A stretch of DNA of 64,000 bases from Manduca sexta (GCF_014839805.1 NC_051123.1:2028727-2092726); one strand, 5' to 3'; shown: positions 37,141 to 47,530, counted from the first letter of the stretch. Notes: a model not told the origin generated them from the sequence alone. Translations and numbers: made by a program.

Positions 37141-37905
37141 AATATATGTATGTAGTATGTGACATTAGATAAACTTAATATAATGTTTCTTTTATTAGTA
37201 TATTTACTTATGTTTTCTCAAATATATTCGGAGCCCACGTCTACCTTCTTCAAATATGTCGCCTACGCTTGTAGCTATCTCTCTCTCTCTCTCTGTAGTC
37301 GGTCCCTCATGACTGAGGATCGTGGTCATCATTAGTTGTACTGCATATAGAGCGGATTATTTATCTCCACCGGTTTCTGTTCATTGCATCTTCAACTAAT
37401 TTGTGAGTTACTAGCGATGACCATTTATACATATTAAGTACAAAACCACTTACTCTCATGATGGCAATGACATACTAAGCTTAAGTTTAGTTTGTATAAA
37501 CCCGCAAATCTCTAGAAAATTATTTTTTAAATTCTTTCATCACAAAGCTATCATTTATGGCTTTTTATCCTATATACAGGGGTACCGTACAAAGCCGCGA
37601 GCGCGATCGTCTCAAATATCATTTCTTTTGATATTTGATCAGCCTGTATAGTAAACCCAATAGACAGGGGATTGTTCGAATAAGTTTTCTCGCAACTCGG
37701 AAAGTATGTTCGGACTTTGTTCTCGATACTATGTGACATGGTTGGGTAATGAGATACGTGCACATGTTAGACAAACGTCCTGACTGTGAGTGTAGGTTGT
37801 TCACGGGGGACTGGCTGACTGACTGAATATGGTATCCTGGCGTTAAAAAATAACTTTCATGACATAATTGTGGATTTTATATATTTTAGTATATGTAGTA
37901 GTGGC

Positions 37906-38034
37906 GTCGGACGTCCACCCACGAGGTGGATAGACGACCTTATAAATTTGGAGGTCCCTGGATGCGGGCCGCTTAAAATTTTTTGGGAGAGGCCTTTGTT
38001 CAACGGTGGACATCCTACGGCTGATGATAATGAC
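37906..38034 (+). mobile_element. 129-bp LINE 3-prime fragment
   Basis: Encodes GRPPTRWIDDL at its start and ends with CAGTGGAC-like sequence and a GATGATAATGA tail, as in RTE-like LINEs. TAGTGGC flanks both sides (37899-37905 and 38035-38041), a 7-bp target duplication. Confidence 0.7.
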
Positions 38035-38091
38035 TAGTGGCCTATTTAACTCCCCTTGCGGAGATAAAGAACGTCTGTACCATTTTTATAC

Positions 38092-38305
38092 TTTACTAGC
38101 TTTTGCTCGTGGTTTCGCTCGCGTGTAGAAGTTTTCAAATGTCCCACTATATATTTTCCCGGGATAGAAAGTAGCCTATAACCTTTCCAAAGTGTTAAAC
38201 TATCTCCATATCAAAATTCATAAAAATCCGTTCAGTAAATTTTGAGAAAATCGATAACATACAGACAGAAAATGGGACTTTGTTTTATAATGTGTATAGA
38301 TTTAT
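38092..38305 (-). repeat. RTE-like 3-prime tail, minus strand
   Basis: ACTAGCTTTTGCTCGTGG at the left, AAATCCGTTCAGTAAATTTT inside, GGGACTTTGTTTTATAATG at the right. Confidence 0.7.
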
Positions 38306-38319
38306 ATGCCCAGCATTCT

Positions 38320-38745
38320 AGGGTGGACACGAAACCCTCTCTACTATCCTAAGCCAACGCAATCAAAAGAAACAGCAATTTTAGCCGCATATTTTCAAAC
38401 TCGCGACTACTCGCAAGGGAATCAAAACCTAAAGGGTACTTCCAGTCGACCTAGAATCTTGAAATTTGGCATAAAGCAGTGTTTTATAGCATATATAAAG
38501 GAAAAATTCCGTAAACCTCATTTTTTTCAGACCTTTGTCTTTAATTTATGCTCCAACAGCTTTCCATATTGTAATGTTATGGATTTCATTTTGCAAAAGA
38601 AATACCATAACTATAACTCGATTGTCGTGATGGGTGAACTTTTACTTATATACCTACAACGTTTGTACGGAACCTTTGGCGCGCGAGTCCGACTCGCACT
38701 TGGCCGGTTTTTTACTTTTGAGGTACGGAACCCTAAAAATCAACA
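38320..38745 (+). repeat. Dispersed lepidopteran-type repeat with GCGCGAGTCCGACTCGC end
   Basis: TAGAATCTTGAAATTTGGCA in the middle and GCGCGAGTCCGACTCGCACT TGGCCGG at the end, followed by TACGGAACCCTAAAAA. I recognise the end as widespread in moths and butterflies. The 152-codon frame through it is not a gene. Confidence 0.6.
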
Positions 38746-40716
38746 TCGGTTCAATAGGTCCTGATATTAACGCTTTTGAACAAAAAAAACTCTTTATCTT
38801 TATATATTAGTATACAAGTATAGATTTTGGCTTCATAATTTTAATCTCAGTACATAAAAAATTCTAGATTTATAACTAAACAACACTTGTTCTAACGTAA
38901 TAGAGTTGAGCATTTATGTTAATACAATCGTAAAGTTTAATTTCCCTTTGCCTCGGAAGTCTGGCTGATGACGTCATGAGTGACGAAACGTCTGCAATCT
39001 CTGTAACCTTCAGCCTTATTATTGCCTTGACAACAAATGGAAGAGTAATTGTATTATTATCTTGTTATAGTTTTGGATTAGAGGCAACTGTAGCCTTTTT
39101 TACGATACGAATGTGTTTTATCTTTTTTTTCCAAATATTAGATTTAAGGGACTTAAAAAAATGTTATATTGGAAAGAAAGAAAGACATACTTATTGGCTT
39201 AGTAAAGGAACACATCGTCACATGTTAAATTTAAAAAATAAATTTAAAAAAAGACAAAAAAATAATAAAAAACAAAAAATTCTCCGTCACCGTGTCCACA
39301 CGGCGACAACTAGATCGCCATATACTTATATACGACATACATTTATACGATATTATGTTATTTTTTTAACTTTAAAGACATTATGCTTTAAAGACAAATG
39401 ATTTGCCACTTTAAATATTTAAAACCCGGACGTATACCATTAATTAATTTAAAAAAAAAATATCCAACAACTCCACCAATATCTCTGAAATATTCCATTC
39501 AAAAGAATAACACCTATATTGTACTGAATGAGATTTAAGTATTTATAACAACAGATTCGTATCACAAAATGGGATCGAAAATTAGCATTACTTTAACTCG
39601 ACGATATGGTTTCTACCCATCCCTTCAAGCTACGTGAATATATTTAAATCACATCGATTCTAAACTATCGATTCCATAAATCGATTCACCAAACATTAAA
39701 TAACGATTAACCGTACGTACATTATCTCGGATTATGTTTATCAACAAATCAATAATGTATATAAATAGCTAACGCCCCAGTGTTGCAGCCTGGATTTTAT
39801 TAGTTCGGTTCGGAAGCTTGCGTCAATGGTATTTCATTATTGGACAGGTTAAATGTTTATATTGCCTTTCTAATCCAATATTGTCGAAAAGTTTGGAACG
39901 TTCTGGAACACTGCCCAGTGGGAAAGCTGTTTCGGTATACTATTACAGTATGTTATATTCGGGCTTCTATTCGCTAGAGGAAGAATATCATGCTAGTCAA
40001 CACAAAGACTGTTCAATAAAAAAACGATAGGTCTTATTACAAGCTAGTACTGGAATGGCTTCGGCGTGTTTGGTTAGAGGTCCCGGAGTCATTCTAAAGT
40101 GCTGATGAAGGCCAGCATGAGGTTTTTAGTCGGTAAAAATCCGACATACCCTATCTACCTTGCATACGCACGAGGGGATCCAAGAGATCCAAGAGAGGAT
40201 TATCCCCACGAAAAAAATAAAAGAAAAAAAGTCATATTACAAATGATCGAGGATGTTTTATTTTATAGATGAAACTGTAAGAGCTACAGCGGCTTATAGA
40301 AGCCACACCAAAAGCATAACTTTTGCTCGGGGCAGACCCACAATTCCCTACGGCGTCTGGGACAGGAAAACAGGCTATTTTAACAAAACTAAAAAACATT
40401 ATTGTTAAATAAATAAAATCGGAAAAAGAAAAAAGTTTACATAATACCTTAAAACTTATTCCAGTTACTGAAATTTAAACCTTGTTACTTTCTGTTTCAA
40501 GCGATAACTTATAACTATCGTACATATTCTTTGGAATCTAGTTAAATAATTATCTATCGATTTTAGATTGTGCTGTATTTAAAGTGAATTTATATCTGTG
40601 ACCGCTAGTTTTAAGTATACTTTACCCTATCTGTAACCTGTATTTCAAATAAAAAATATTTATTTATTATAATAAAGTGCGACGCGTTCGCCCGTATTCT
40701 CGAACGTTCCACAAAA

Positions 40717-41104
40717 TACAGGGTCATTTTTATATTGCGTTACTAAATGGAACCACATACTTATCTACTTGGAAATAACACTTTACAATAAATTACTTGA
40801 GCCTTAGATGTAAAATAAAAAACTGTAAGTTTCGAAAAAAAATATTAATAAAATGTAACTTAAAATTTTACGCGTACCTACCATTACTACTTACTACTTA
40901 GCGACAACAAGCATTAAGTCAGATATACACTCACGCACACGCCATATTCGCATTAAACTACAAAATAATAAAAAAGCAGACAACTAAAACCAGGATTTTT
41001 GGTGAAAATATTCGTTATTAATGGATGTATTTTGGCACAATGTCAGCAAAGGTGAAGACGAGTATGTGGTATCATTTAGTAACGCAAGTCAAAATGACCC
41101 TGTA
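40717..41104. mobile_element. Mariner-type MITE
   Basis: Imperfect terminal inverted repeats of about 43 bp (TACAGGGTCATTTTTATATT at the left; ending AAAATGACCCTGTA at the right) bound 388 bp of non-coding, AT-rich DNA; the TA ends fit a TA target. A lone right terminus of the same family is at 51853-51893. Confidence 0.7.
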
Positions 41105-41389
41105 CACACTAATTACACCTACCGTTGCATGTGTAAAAGGCGAGGGAAATTCTAGCTTATTCTAACCCAGTACTATCGAACCTTTCAACCGTTTATATGT
41201 ACAGAGTGGCCATGAGTACAGTAATCGCTCACTTAATACCCTGACTGTTTAGAAATAAAACCTTCTTAATGTAGCACTATTCCTAATGTACTAAGGACTA
41301 AGGACCACGCTTATGGGTAATGTCGCTCAATTTCGTATATATAAGTCGTCATATACTATTTGAAATCAAATGGTATATACATTACCAGC

Positions 41390-41650
41390 TTTTGCTATGC
41401 ATCGCCCGCCTGATGGAGTTTTCTGGGTATATTTTTTCCGAATTAGTTGATATGGTTCCTTATAGTATGGCCAAATTATACAAAATCATTATAAATTGTA
41501 GCCTATGTGTTATTCTGATGTACAACCAATATTACTGTAAAGATTCATCGAAATACGTTCAGTAATTTTTTCGTGAAAGAGGAACAAACATACATACATC
41601 CATACACACATCTTCACATACTTTTGCATTAATAATATTAGTAAGATTAA
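41390..41650 (-). repeat. Family F, copy 3
   Basis: Minus-strand copy: CAGCTTTTGCTATGCATCG, ACCAATATTACTGTAAAG, TCAGTAATTTTTTCGTG, ATAATATTAGTAAGATTA. Confidence 0.78.
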
Positions 41651-41691
41651 CATTTGATATCATAGTAAGTGCCTTAGTCGCGGAGCTATGA

Positions 41692-41800
41692 TTGATTCCT
41701 TCCTAACCGTATTTCGGCCACGGCGGCCACTCTCAACGGAGATCAGCCACGCCGGAGATATTATAGTGTATTGTATGCGCAATACACTGGTGCCTACATA
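41692..41800 (+). repeat. Family D repeat, copy 4, truncated
   Basis: GATTCCTTCCTAACCGTATT and CACGGCGGCCACTCTCAACG; breaks off after about 110 bp. Confidence 0.72.
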
Positions 41801-41884
41801 GGTTGCTTTACGAAATGTACGACATCGCTTCGAGGTACCAGGTCGGGGAGTGTTGAGTTTTCTGATCTGTCAGCCCAGCATGTC

Positions 41885-42000
41885 CGATTTGGCTATAGAC
41901 TCTCCCACTATTACCTAATTGGACGGAAAACACTTGGCAAAAATTTGGTGCCGTGGTTGCACCTCTATCTCTTAGAATATAAAGGCGTGAATGTTTGTTA
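41885..42000 (+). repeat. Family E SINE, copy 4 (3-prime part)
   Basis: Diverged: GGACGGAAAACACTTGGCAA, then AATATAAAGGCGTGAATG. Confidence 0.55.
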
Positions 42001-42879
42001 GTTTTGTATGTAAATATGAAGCATACTCTTGTGTCGAAATACTAATCGAATCATACACCTCAGGGATCTCATACTTCTTGCAATAAACCATCTCAGAAAC
42101 TTAGATTAGGTACATTTGATTCCACGTGCGTATTATAGTATTAATTTATAGAATTCAATAACTAGTTCCAATAACAATTATGGTTGCGGCGGCTAGGGTT
42201 GTCACGTAAAGGAAAACTCGAAAATGAGTTTTCATTTTGTATAAAGTGTTTCCTACCTTCTTCATCCCAGTTTCACGTGTAACCCCTGGACCGTTTTTCT
42301 ATAATTCAATATGGAGTAAACTTGAATCATAAGATGTGTGCTTCTTTTATCCTTGAAAATAACATTTAGAAAGTTTTATCATAGAAAAACCGTTTCACGC
42401 CGAAGAAGCCGCGAGCATCACATTAGCAAGAATCCACTGAACATAGTTGTGATATGGAATTAAGCAATATGATTTTGAATTATAATTTACTTTTGTACGC
42501 GTATAGTCTGTTTGACAACCCTAACCTAGTCAGGCTGCCGCTAATTAAGACCTGGGATTTCTGATAAATCCAATGAGACTTATGTTTGCTCTCCTTTGCT
42601 GCCATGACTTGCAATATAAATGGTCACCTATAGTTGACATTTCCTATGTCGAAGTATTATTTCTATTACGACAGGCAATTCATTGCATTTGTTAATTGGA
42701 GATCGACATAATCGCTGAGCTGTCTCAATCATTCCAAGTATATTTGCATTTCATTAATTCCCTAAAACAATGCCGATTGGCTAAATTTTTTTTATGATTT
42801 CACAAAATATCTAATAAACGGAGTTAAAAAAGCAACTCAAATGAGTTGAGGTAATCACAGATATTATTTTCATCATCGC

Positions 42880-43190
42880 TATATATGGACTACGTACTAG
42901 ATCTGGTGTTCCGTACCTAGTGCTCGACTCAACTGTACTGCAATCTGTACACCTGACTTTAATATGATTTCAACATTGACAGCGTGTGGTTATGTAAGGA
43001 GTGATGCTTATCTTATAAGAACTCGAGTCTAAGTGTAAACCTGGATGTGAATTAAAAACTATTAGTCAAATAAGTAAAATTATTTGTTGTTCAAGTGAAT
43101 AAATACATTATAACAGTGACGTCTTGGTTGCCATTTTACATCAGATTTTGAACTAATAGTTAATATGGACGTTCGTGTCTATAGAATAGG
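42880..43190 (+). repeat. Dispersed repeat L, copy 2
   Basis: Matches the reverse complement of copy 1: AAGAACTCGAGTCTAAGT, AGTCAAATAAGTAAAATTAT, TAACAGTGACGTCTTGGTTG. Confidence 0.7.
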
Positions 43191-43237
43191 TATGAATTGA
43201 TTATATGATTCTGATGAAGCAACCGTCGCTCCCTTAA

Positions 43238-43430
43238 TTGTACACTCACTCACGCCTTTGGTCGATCTGAAAATCTTTGGGAGGCCCATATTCAGCAGTG
43301 GACATCCTGCGGCTGATTATGATTATGATGATGATGACTCACGCCTTTTGCCCCCGAAGGGGTAGGCAGAAGCGCAACTGGTGCACCCATTTTCCGCCGC
43401 CTATTCTATCCCACGATATGATTGTTTTCT
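43238..43430 (-). repeat. Family E SINE, copy 5, split by a LINE fragment
   Basis: 43337-43430 reads CCCCGAAGGGGTAGGCAG (inverse of the family E 3-prime end); its last bases resume left of the 77-bp LINE insertion at 43238-43259. Confidence 0.65.
43260..43336 (+). mobile_element. 77-bp LINE 3-prime fragment with target duplication
   Basis: Contains GGGAGGCCCATATTCAGCAG and TGGACATCCTGCGGCTGA followed by a (GATTAT/GATG)n tail. The exact 12-bp duplication ACTCACGCCTTT lies at 43248-43259 and 43337-43348. It is inserted in a family E SINE. Confidence 0.8.
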
Positions 43431-43657
43431 TTTTTATTTTTATCGAATTACTTGTACTTTTAGTTTAATTGTTTTTGTTTTTAAAAATCCTGTTTCACAC
43501 CTGTAATTAGTAAATAAACTCATCCAAAACATGACTTTAATTGAATAAATTTAGTACATTAACTGTTGGTGTGCCATTAAATAAATAAATAGGGGATGAC
43601 CTTCTAGTTGACAGCACTTTATTAGCAACCTAAACTTAACCCCAAATTATTCTCCAG

Positions 43658-43803
43658 ACTTCGAACAGGATGGAGCGCGGCCCGCAGCGAGCCCCCTTTA
43701 ACAGTCAGCGAGCGAGAAGCCATCGCAGCAGTCGTCAAAAGAGCCGAAAAATTAGACGAGATCGAAGCTCGACGCGTCGGCCGACTAGTCGCTCGACTAG
43801 AAG
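43658..43803 (+). CDS. Rph: Rabphilin coding exon 2 (Rab-binding helix)
   Basis: 146-bp exon between a TTCTCCAG acceptor and a GTAACG donor; it enters in phase 2 and leaves in phase 1. With exon 1 it reads RAKLRTGWS, then LTVSEREAIAAVVKRAEKL and RRVGRLVARLEG. This is the long amphipathic helix that contacts the Rab switch regions in the rabphilin/Rab3A complex (family knowledge). The sequence is much more GC-rich than the flanking intron. Confidence 0.9.
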
Positions 43804-44223
43804 GTAACGGATTAGTAGTCCAACTAACTAAATTGAAGCCGTATTGGTTTGCAATCCCAATTGATTTCGAGCTAATGAATGATTTATACTGATCTCTTTA
43901 CGTGATTTTCGACTTTCTATAGTGCTATTGATTGTAATGACTATTAATATAATGATTAGGAACAATAGTGTGCAAACGATAAAAAAAGTAAATCATCGAT
44001 AGATCTTTGAATAATTTTGACTATTTACATGTTGGGGTTTCGATACCAAATTTCTTTAGATTACGGCGAGGTCCCAAAAAAACATGACTGGACTCCATCA
44101 AACAGTATAAATATAAAAAAATATACTTACCTAATTAAAATTCTTTCAATAAATGACTTGAAAAAAAAATCTAATTGCTCATAAATATAGAGTCTTAAAC
44201 CTCATCATCAGTATGTCTCACAG
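43804..44223. other. Rabphilin intron 2
   Basis: 420 bp, AT-rich, no repeat recognised. Confidence 0.6.
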
Positions 44224-44368
44224 GCATGCGCCGCTCCGCCCAAGGTCCAGCGCCAAGATCCTGTCTACTCTGCGGGGAGACTGCTCGTCTGCTATCGCCC
44301 TTACGAACGTGCTCGATGTGTCGACACACCGCTTGCTCAAAATGTGTTATCGACACCCCGCCTCATAG
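44224..44368 (+). CDS. Rph: Rabphilin coding exon 3 (first part of zinc finger)
   Basis: 145-bp exon after a CTCACAG acceptor and before a GTAAGC donor; enters in phase 1, leaves in phase 2. It encodes GMRRSAQGPAPRS, then three of the four CxxC pairs: CLLC, CSMC preceded by T100, and CSKC, ending VIDTPPHR. The spacing fits the FYVE-type zinc finger of rabphilin/Rim/Slp Rab effectors. Confidence 0.9.
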
Positions 44369-45620
44369 GTAAGCTATTAATTTTATAAGTAATATATTGT
44401 GATATACATGTTTAAAGATTTAAAGTTCAATTTTGTATGAGGTAATTTCTAGAAATCAGCCTAAAAATGTGGGAAAACAGACACGACACGCATGTCTGTG
44501 TCGTTTAATTTTGATGATTTTGATTGGTCGAGAGTTTAAAACGTGAGTCACGTGTTAGTCCCTCGACCAATCACAATGAAACGACTCTGACTCTCGTATC
44601 ATGTTTTTCGTTACATTCTAAGAATGCTGAATTGTTTTCTTTGTTATGGGCGAAAAAAACTGATTTTAAAATAGTTTCACTGATGGAAAAAGACATCTAT
44701 AGTCTTTGAATAAATTTATTATTTTATTTAATTACTGCTAATATAGTTCAGAAAAATGTTCTTACTAAAAAAATTGCAACATGACTGTTAAAGCTAATAA
44801 TTTGTCTCGCTTTCTCTGAGGTTAAATGTCATTCAATATATTGAATATGTAGACAAAGTACTCAATAACTTATCAATAGTGTATTACTAGTAATGATTAT
44901 GGCGGTAAATTGAACAAACCAAAGGATGACACTATTTCCATAACGTTGTTCTAGAATATTGTTACTATCATGGCCGATAACGTTTAGCATGATAAGCATA
45001 GCGAAATTACTCCCATATCAATTTATCCTAAAATAAACCAACACGCCGGCAATTTACTTTAGGGTTTACTAGAAATGGTGTGACTAGTAGAAATAAAGCA
45101 TGCAACAGAGTATATATTTCTTATTTCTATATAAATATACAAACTAATGTGTAACAACAAGAAAGAAGTCAAAAAGCTAGTATGCATCTTATGTTACTAA
45201 CAGGAATGGCGAACCTTGCCATTGTTTATAACAAAATAAAATTTTATCTATCCGAGTGCCCTTATTTAGCGACTTCTTTATGAACCGACAATATTTTTGT
45301 TTGGCATAATATTCGCGTCCACGAATTAATTACTGAATGATAATGAATTACACGCGTGCCGTCAGTCATCCCTATAATAGAAGCTACATTTTATAGATAC
45401 TATCTGTTAAATTGCATATCTTCTTCCTCGAACTTCTCTTCTCTTTAACCATAATCCCCAATGATTAATAATTAAACAAGACATGTTAATTTTGTACATG
45501 CTACCTATTCAATTTCATATCCCCATTCCCAAGCCACCCTCGCTACTCTTTGAACAGTAAATATTTAACAATTGTTCAACAAATCTATATGAATGGGAGT
45601 AGGTCTCCCCTTTATTCCAG
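44369..45620. other. Rabphilin intron 3
   Basis: 1.25 kb; only the family M palindrome (44470-44600) is recognised, the rest is plain AT-rich DNA. Confidence 0.6.
44470..44600. repeat. Family M palindromic repeat, copy 3
   Basis: TTTGATTGGTCGAGAGTTTA facing GTCCCTCGACCAATCACAAT. In rabphilin intron 3, 102 bp after exon 3. Confidence 0.65.
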
Positions 45621-45771
45621 AGAAGGGTATATGTGCAACCTCTGTGCTGAGACGCGAGAGATGTGGAAGAAGTCTGGCGCGTGGTTCTACAGGTCTCTTC
45701 CGAAGTACATTCTGCCAGAAAGACGGGCCACAGGGCGGTACAACGATACGGAACTGGCGCGATCTTTGCAG
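45621..45771 (+). CDS. Rph: Rabphilin coding exon 4 (last CxxC pair and SGAWF motif)
   Basis: 151-bp exon after a TTTATTCCAG acceptor and before a GTAACC donor; one base completes the exon 3 codon, then 50 codons follow and it exits in phase 0. It encodes the fourth zinc pair (CNLC), then ETREMWKKSGAWFYRSLPKY. SGAWF is the hydrophobic motif that fits the Rab3 pocket; the sixth position is Tyr where vertebrate proteins usually have Phe, a mild change. A decayed duplicate of this exon lies 1.6 kb downstream at 47333-47430, and a 1.2-kb inverted-repeat element starts 45 bp after the donor. Confidence 0.9.
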
Positions 45772-45816
45772 GTAACCATCATAGTTCTTATGTAGTCTAT
45801 ATATATGTTAATGAAG

Positions 45817-46136
45817 TTCTTAACACTTCATTTAATTATATTATTCTTAATTATATCTATGTTTTTTTTAATAGACAATATTGACAAATGACATTTCAAT
45901 TTAAGTCGTATAAATAAAGATTTAAGATATTTATGAATGTGAAGTAATAGTTTTAAGTGTTGTTTCTCTTTCAGGTAAGATTAGTTTTATTTATTAGTAT
46001 GGTAGTAAGATCTATACATGTAAAGTATAAAAATTATTATAATAAAAATATCTCTTTCAGAGCAACAACATATTGCTTTTATTTCAAAAGAATACAAATA
46101 CAAAATATTGAAATAACATATTATAAAACAACACTT
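45817..46136 (+). repeat. Left 320-bp arm of fold-back element
   Basis: Reverse complement of 46708-47027 with only a few differences. It contains TTTCTCTTTCAG immediately followed by GTAAG near 45963-45979, a back-to-back splice acceptor and donor, and a second pyrimidine-rich TCTCTTTCAG about 80 bp further on. These are sequence matches only; use as splice sites is unproven. Confidence 0.85.
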
Positions 46137-46707
46137 CTACAGCTGTTATAATCGAAAAGTGGAGAAGTTTAGATTTGAGTTTACAGTTAAAGCGGGTGAA
46201 GTTCCGAAAACATATATAATTTGCATAACCTCCATCACTGATATTCACAAACATCCATTTCTAATCCCGGATAAACTCCAGCCAGTAAAATTGCATACGG
46301 CTATTTTCAAAACTCAAGCATTCCAAAAGGTAAAAAATACATTGCAAAGAAGGCATGAAAAAAGGCAAGTCTGGATCTCGGCTACGCCAGAGATATGTAG
46401 TGTATATATAGATGAAGAGGGAAATATGCAGTTTAATGAATATTTACTTGAAGAATCTTTACCGAAACCAGAAAAGGAGACCTCTGCTGGAATTTCAGAA
46501 GAAGCATTAACACGAATACTAGAAAATTTTGCTGACATGAAAAAAGATATTTCTAAATCATATAATATGAGACAGTTACCTGAAAAATTTGTAATAGAAA
46601 AATTTAATAAAAAAAATTCAAATGTATCCCAATGGATTCATATTTTTGAAACGGAATGTACTCGAATAAGAATAGAAGAAGACACTAAGAAAATTGAAGT
46701 ACCTACT
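46137..46707 (+). pseudogene. Gag-like retroelement coding fragment
   Basis: An open frame without an ATG runs through the core from at least 46141 and on into the right arm (stop near 46855). The protein part outside the arms contains KAGEVPKTYIICITSITD, HEKRQVWISATPEI, ISEEALTRILENFADMKK and FVIEKFNKKNSNVSQWIHIF. I recognise this as resembling gag-like proteins of retroelements that are common in insect genomes; this is from memory, not from a search. The fragment breaks off right after DTKKIEV, inside the gag region, where the right arm begins, so both ends look cut. It is probably a captured, non-functional piece. Confidence 0.6.
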
Positions 46708-47027
46708 AAGTGTTGTTTTATAATATGTTATTTCAATATTTTGTATTTGTATTCTTTTGAAATAAAAGCAATATGTTGTTGCTCTGAAAGAGATATTTTT
46801 ATTATAATAATTTTCATACTTTACATGTATAGATCTTACTACCATACTAATAAATAAAACTAATCTTACCTGAAAGAGAAACAACACTTAAAACTATTAC
46901 TTCACATTAATAAATATCTTAAATCTTTATTTATACGACTTAAATTGAAATGTCATTTGTCAATATTGTCTATTAAAAAAACCATAGATATAATTAAGAA
47001 TAATAAAATTAAATGAAGTGTTAAGAA
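46708..47027 (-). repeat. Right 320-bp arm of fold-back element
   Basis: Inverted copy of the left arm. The gag-like frame reads into it without a stop for about 50 codons, but that part is simply the arm sequence and ends in hydrophobic low-complexity residues. Confidence 0.85.
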
Positions 47028-47045
47028 TATTATATATATTTTAAA

Positions 47046-47312
47046 AATGAATCCGTATTTCCCTTGGTCACGCCATCACGCGCGAACGGCTGGTCCTATA
47101 TCACTATTTTTTTTGTTGTGTTTGTTATTGTTAGGACAAGGTTCTTATGAAAGAAAAAAATCAAAAAATTGCGCGGAAAATTAGAAATAAGAAAACTTAA
47201 CGACAATATTAATTTTACATAACTGTCAGTGGTTTGAAATAACTGTCAGCGATCAACAGAATGCGCGCGAGCATATATTGTTAAGACATAAACGTCTGTC
47301 GGGTCAACTAGT
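47046..47312 (+). repeat. Family G repeat, copy 3
   Basis: AATGAATCCGTATTTCCCTT to CGTCTGTCGGGTCAACTAGT. It abuts the right arm of the fold-back element and precedes the fossil exon. Confidence 0.78.
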
Positions 47313-47332
47313 ATTCTTATAAATAATATTAA

Positions 47333-47430
47333 GTGTTGCAGATTAGAAAGTTATAGAAGTCAGGAGCATGATTCTAAAGGTATCATGCGAAATACATTCT
47401 GCCGAAGCGACGGTTTATGGAGCGGTAAAA
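47333..47430 (+). pseudogene. Fossil duplicate of rabphilin exon 4
   Basis: About 98 bp in intron 4, same strand as the gene, aligns with the second half of exon 4. Read in the exon 4 frame it gives KSGA-stop-F-stop-RYHAKYILPKRRFMER-stop, against KSGAWFYRSLPKYILPERRATGR in the real exon. The Trp codon TGG has become TGA and the Tyr codon TAC has become TAA; the block AATACATTCTGCC is nearly unchanged. By eye roughly three quarters of bases match over about 80 bp. It cannot code. It implies a past duplication of this exon, with later insertions (fold-back element, family G repeat) between the copies. Confidence 0.8.
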
Positions 47431-47530
47431 ATGGAATTTTCATGGTCTTCAAATGTGAATGACAACCCTAGTTCAGAATTCAGATGTAAAGTATTTATAT
47501 AAAGAATGGTTTAGAGACATAAATTAATAT

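Larger units (their letters stand above)
26191..43657. other. Rabphilin intron 1
   Basis: 17.5 kb, non-coding apart from transposon remnants. Nothing recognisable at 26191-27324, 28761-29740, 29973-30447, 30516-31439, 31531-32102, 32236-33284, 33861-34721, 35826-36719, 37141-37905, 38746-40716 and 42001-42879. The frames at 38976-39401 and 31106-31411 are AT-rich with no recognisable domain. A GTTTCGAAG-type repeat fragment lies at 31440-31530 and another at 27325-27425. Confidence 0.5.
45817..47027. mobile_element. 1.2-kb fold-back element enclosing a gag-like fragment
   Basis: Two inverted arms of 320 bp each (45817-46136 and 46708-47027) enclose a 571-bp core. By eye the arms differ at only a handful of positions. 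The outer ends read TTCTTAACACTTC inward from both sides. The core carries a decaying gag-like coding fragment in plus orientation. No clear target-site duplication is visible; both flanks are TA-rich (a TATATA run lies on each side), consistent with insertion into a TA microsatellite beside a family G repeat. It sits in rabphilin intron 4, only 45 bp after the exon 4 donor. Its class is not known to me. Confidence 0.8.

Noticed and set aside
38306..38764. A 152-codon plus-strand frame.
   Set aside because: It runs through a dispersed repeat ending in the GCGCGAGTCCGACTCGC motif and has no recognisable domain.
38976..39401. A 141-codon frame starting MSDETSAISVTF.
   Set aside because: AT-rich, hydrophobic then Lys/Asn low-complexity residues, no splice context and no family resemblance.
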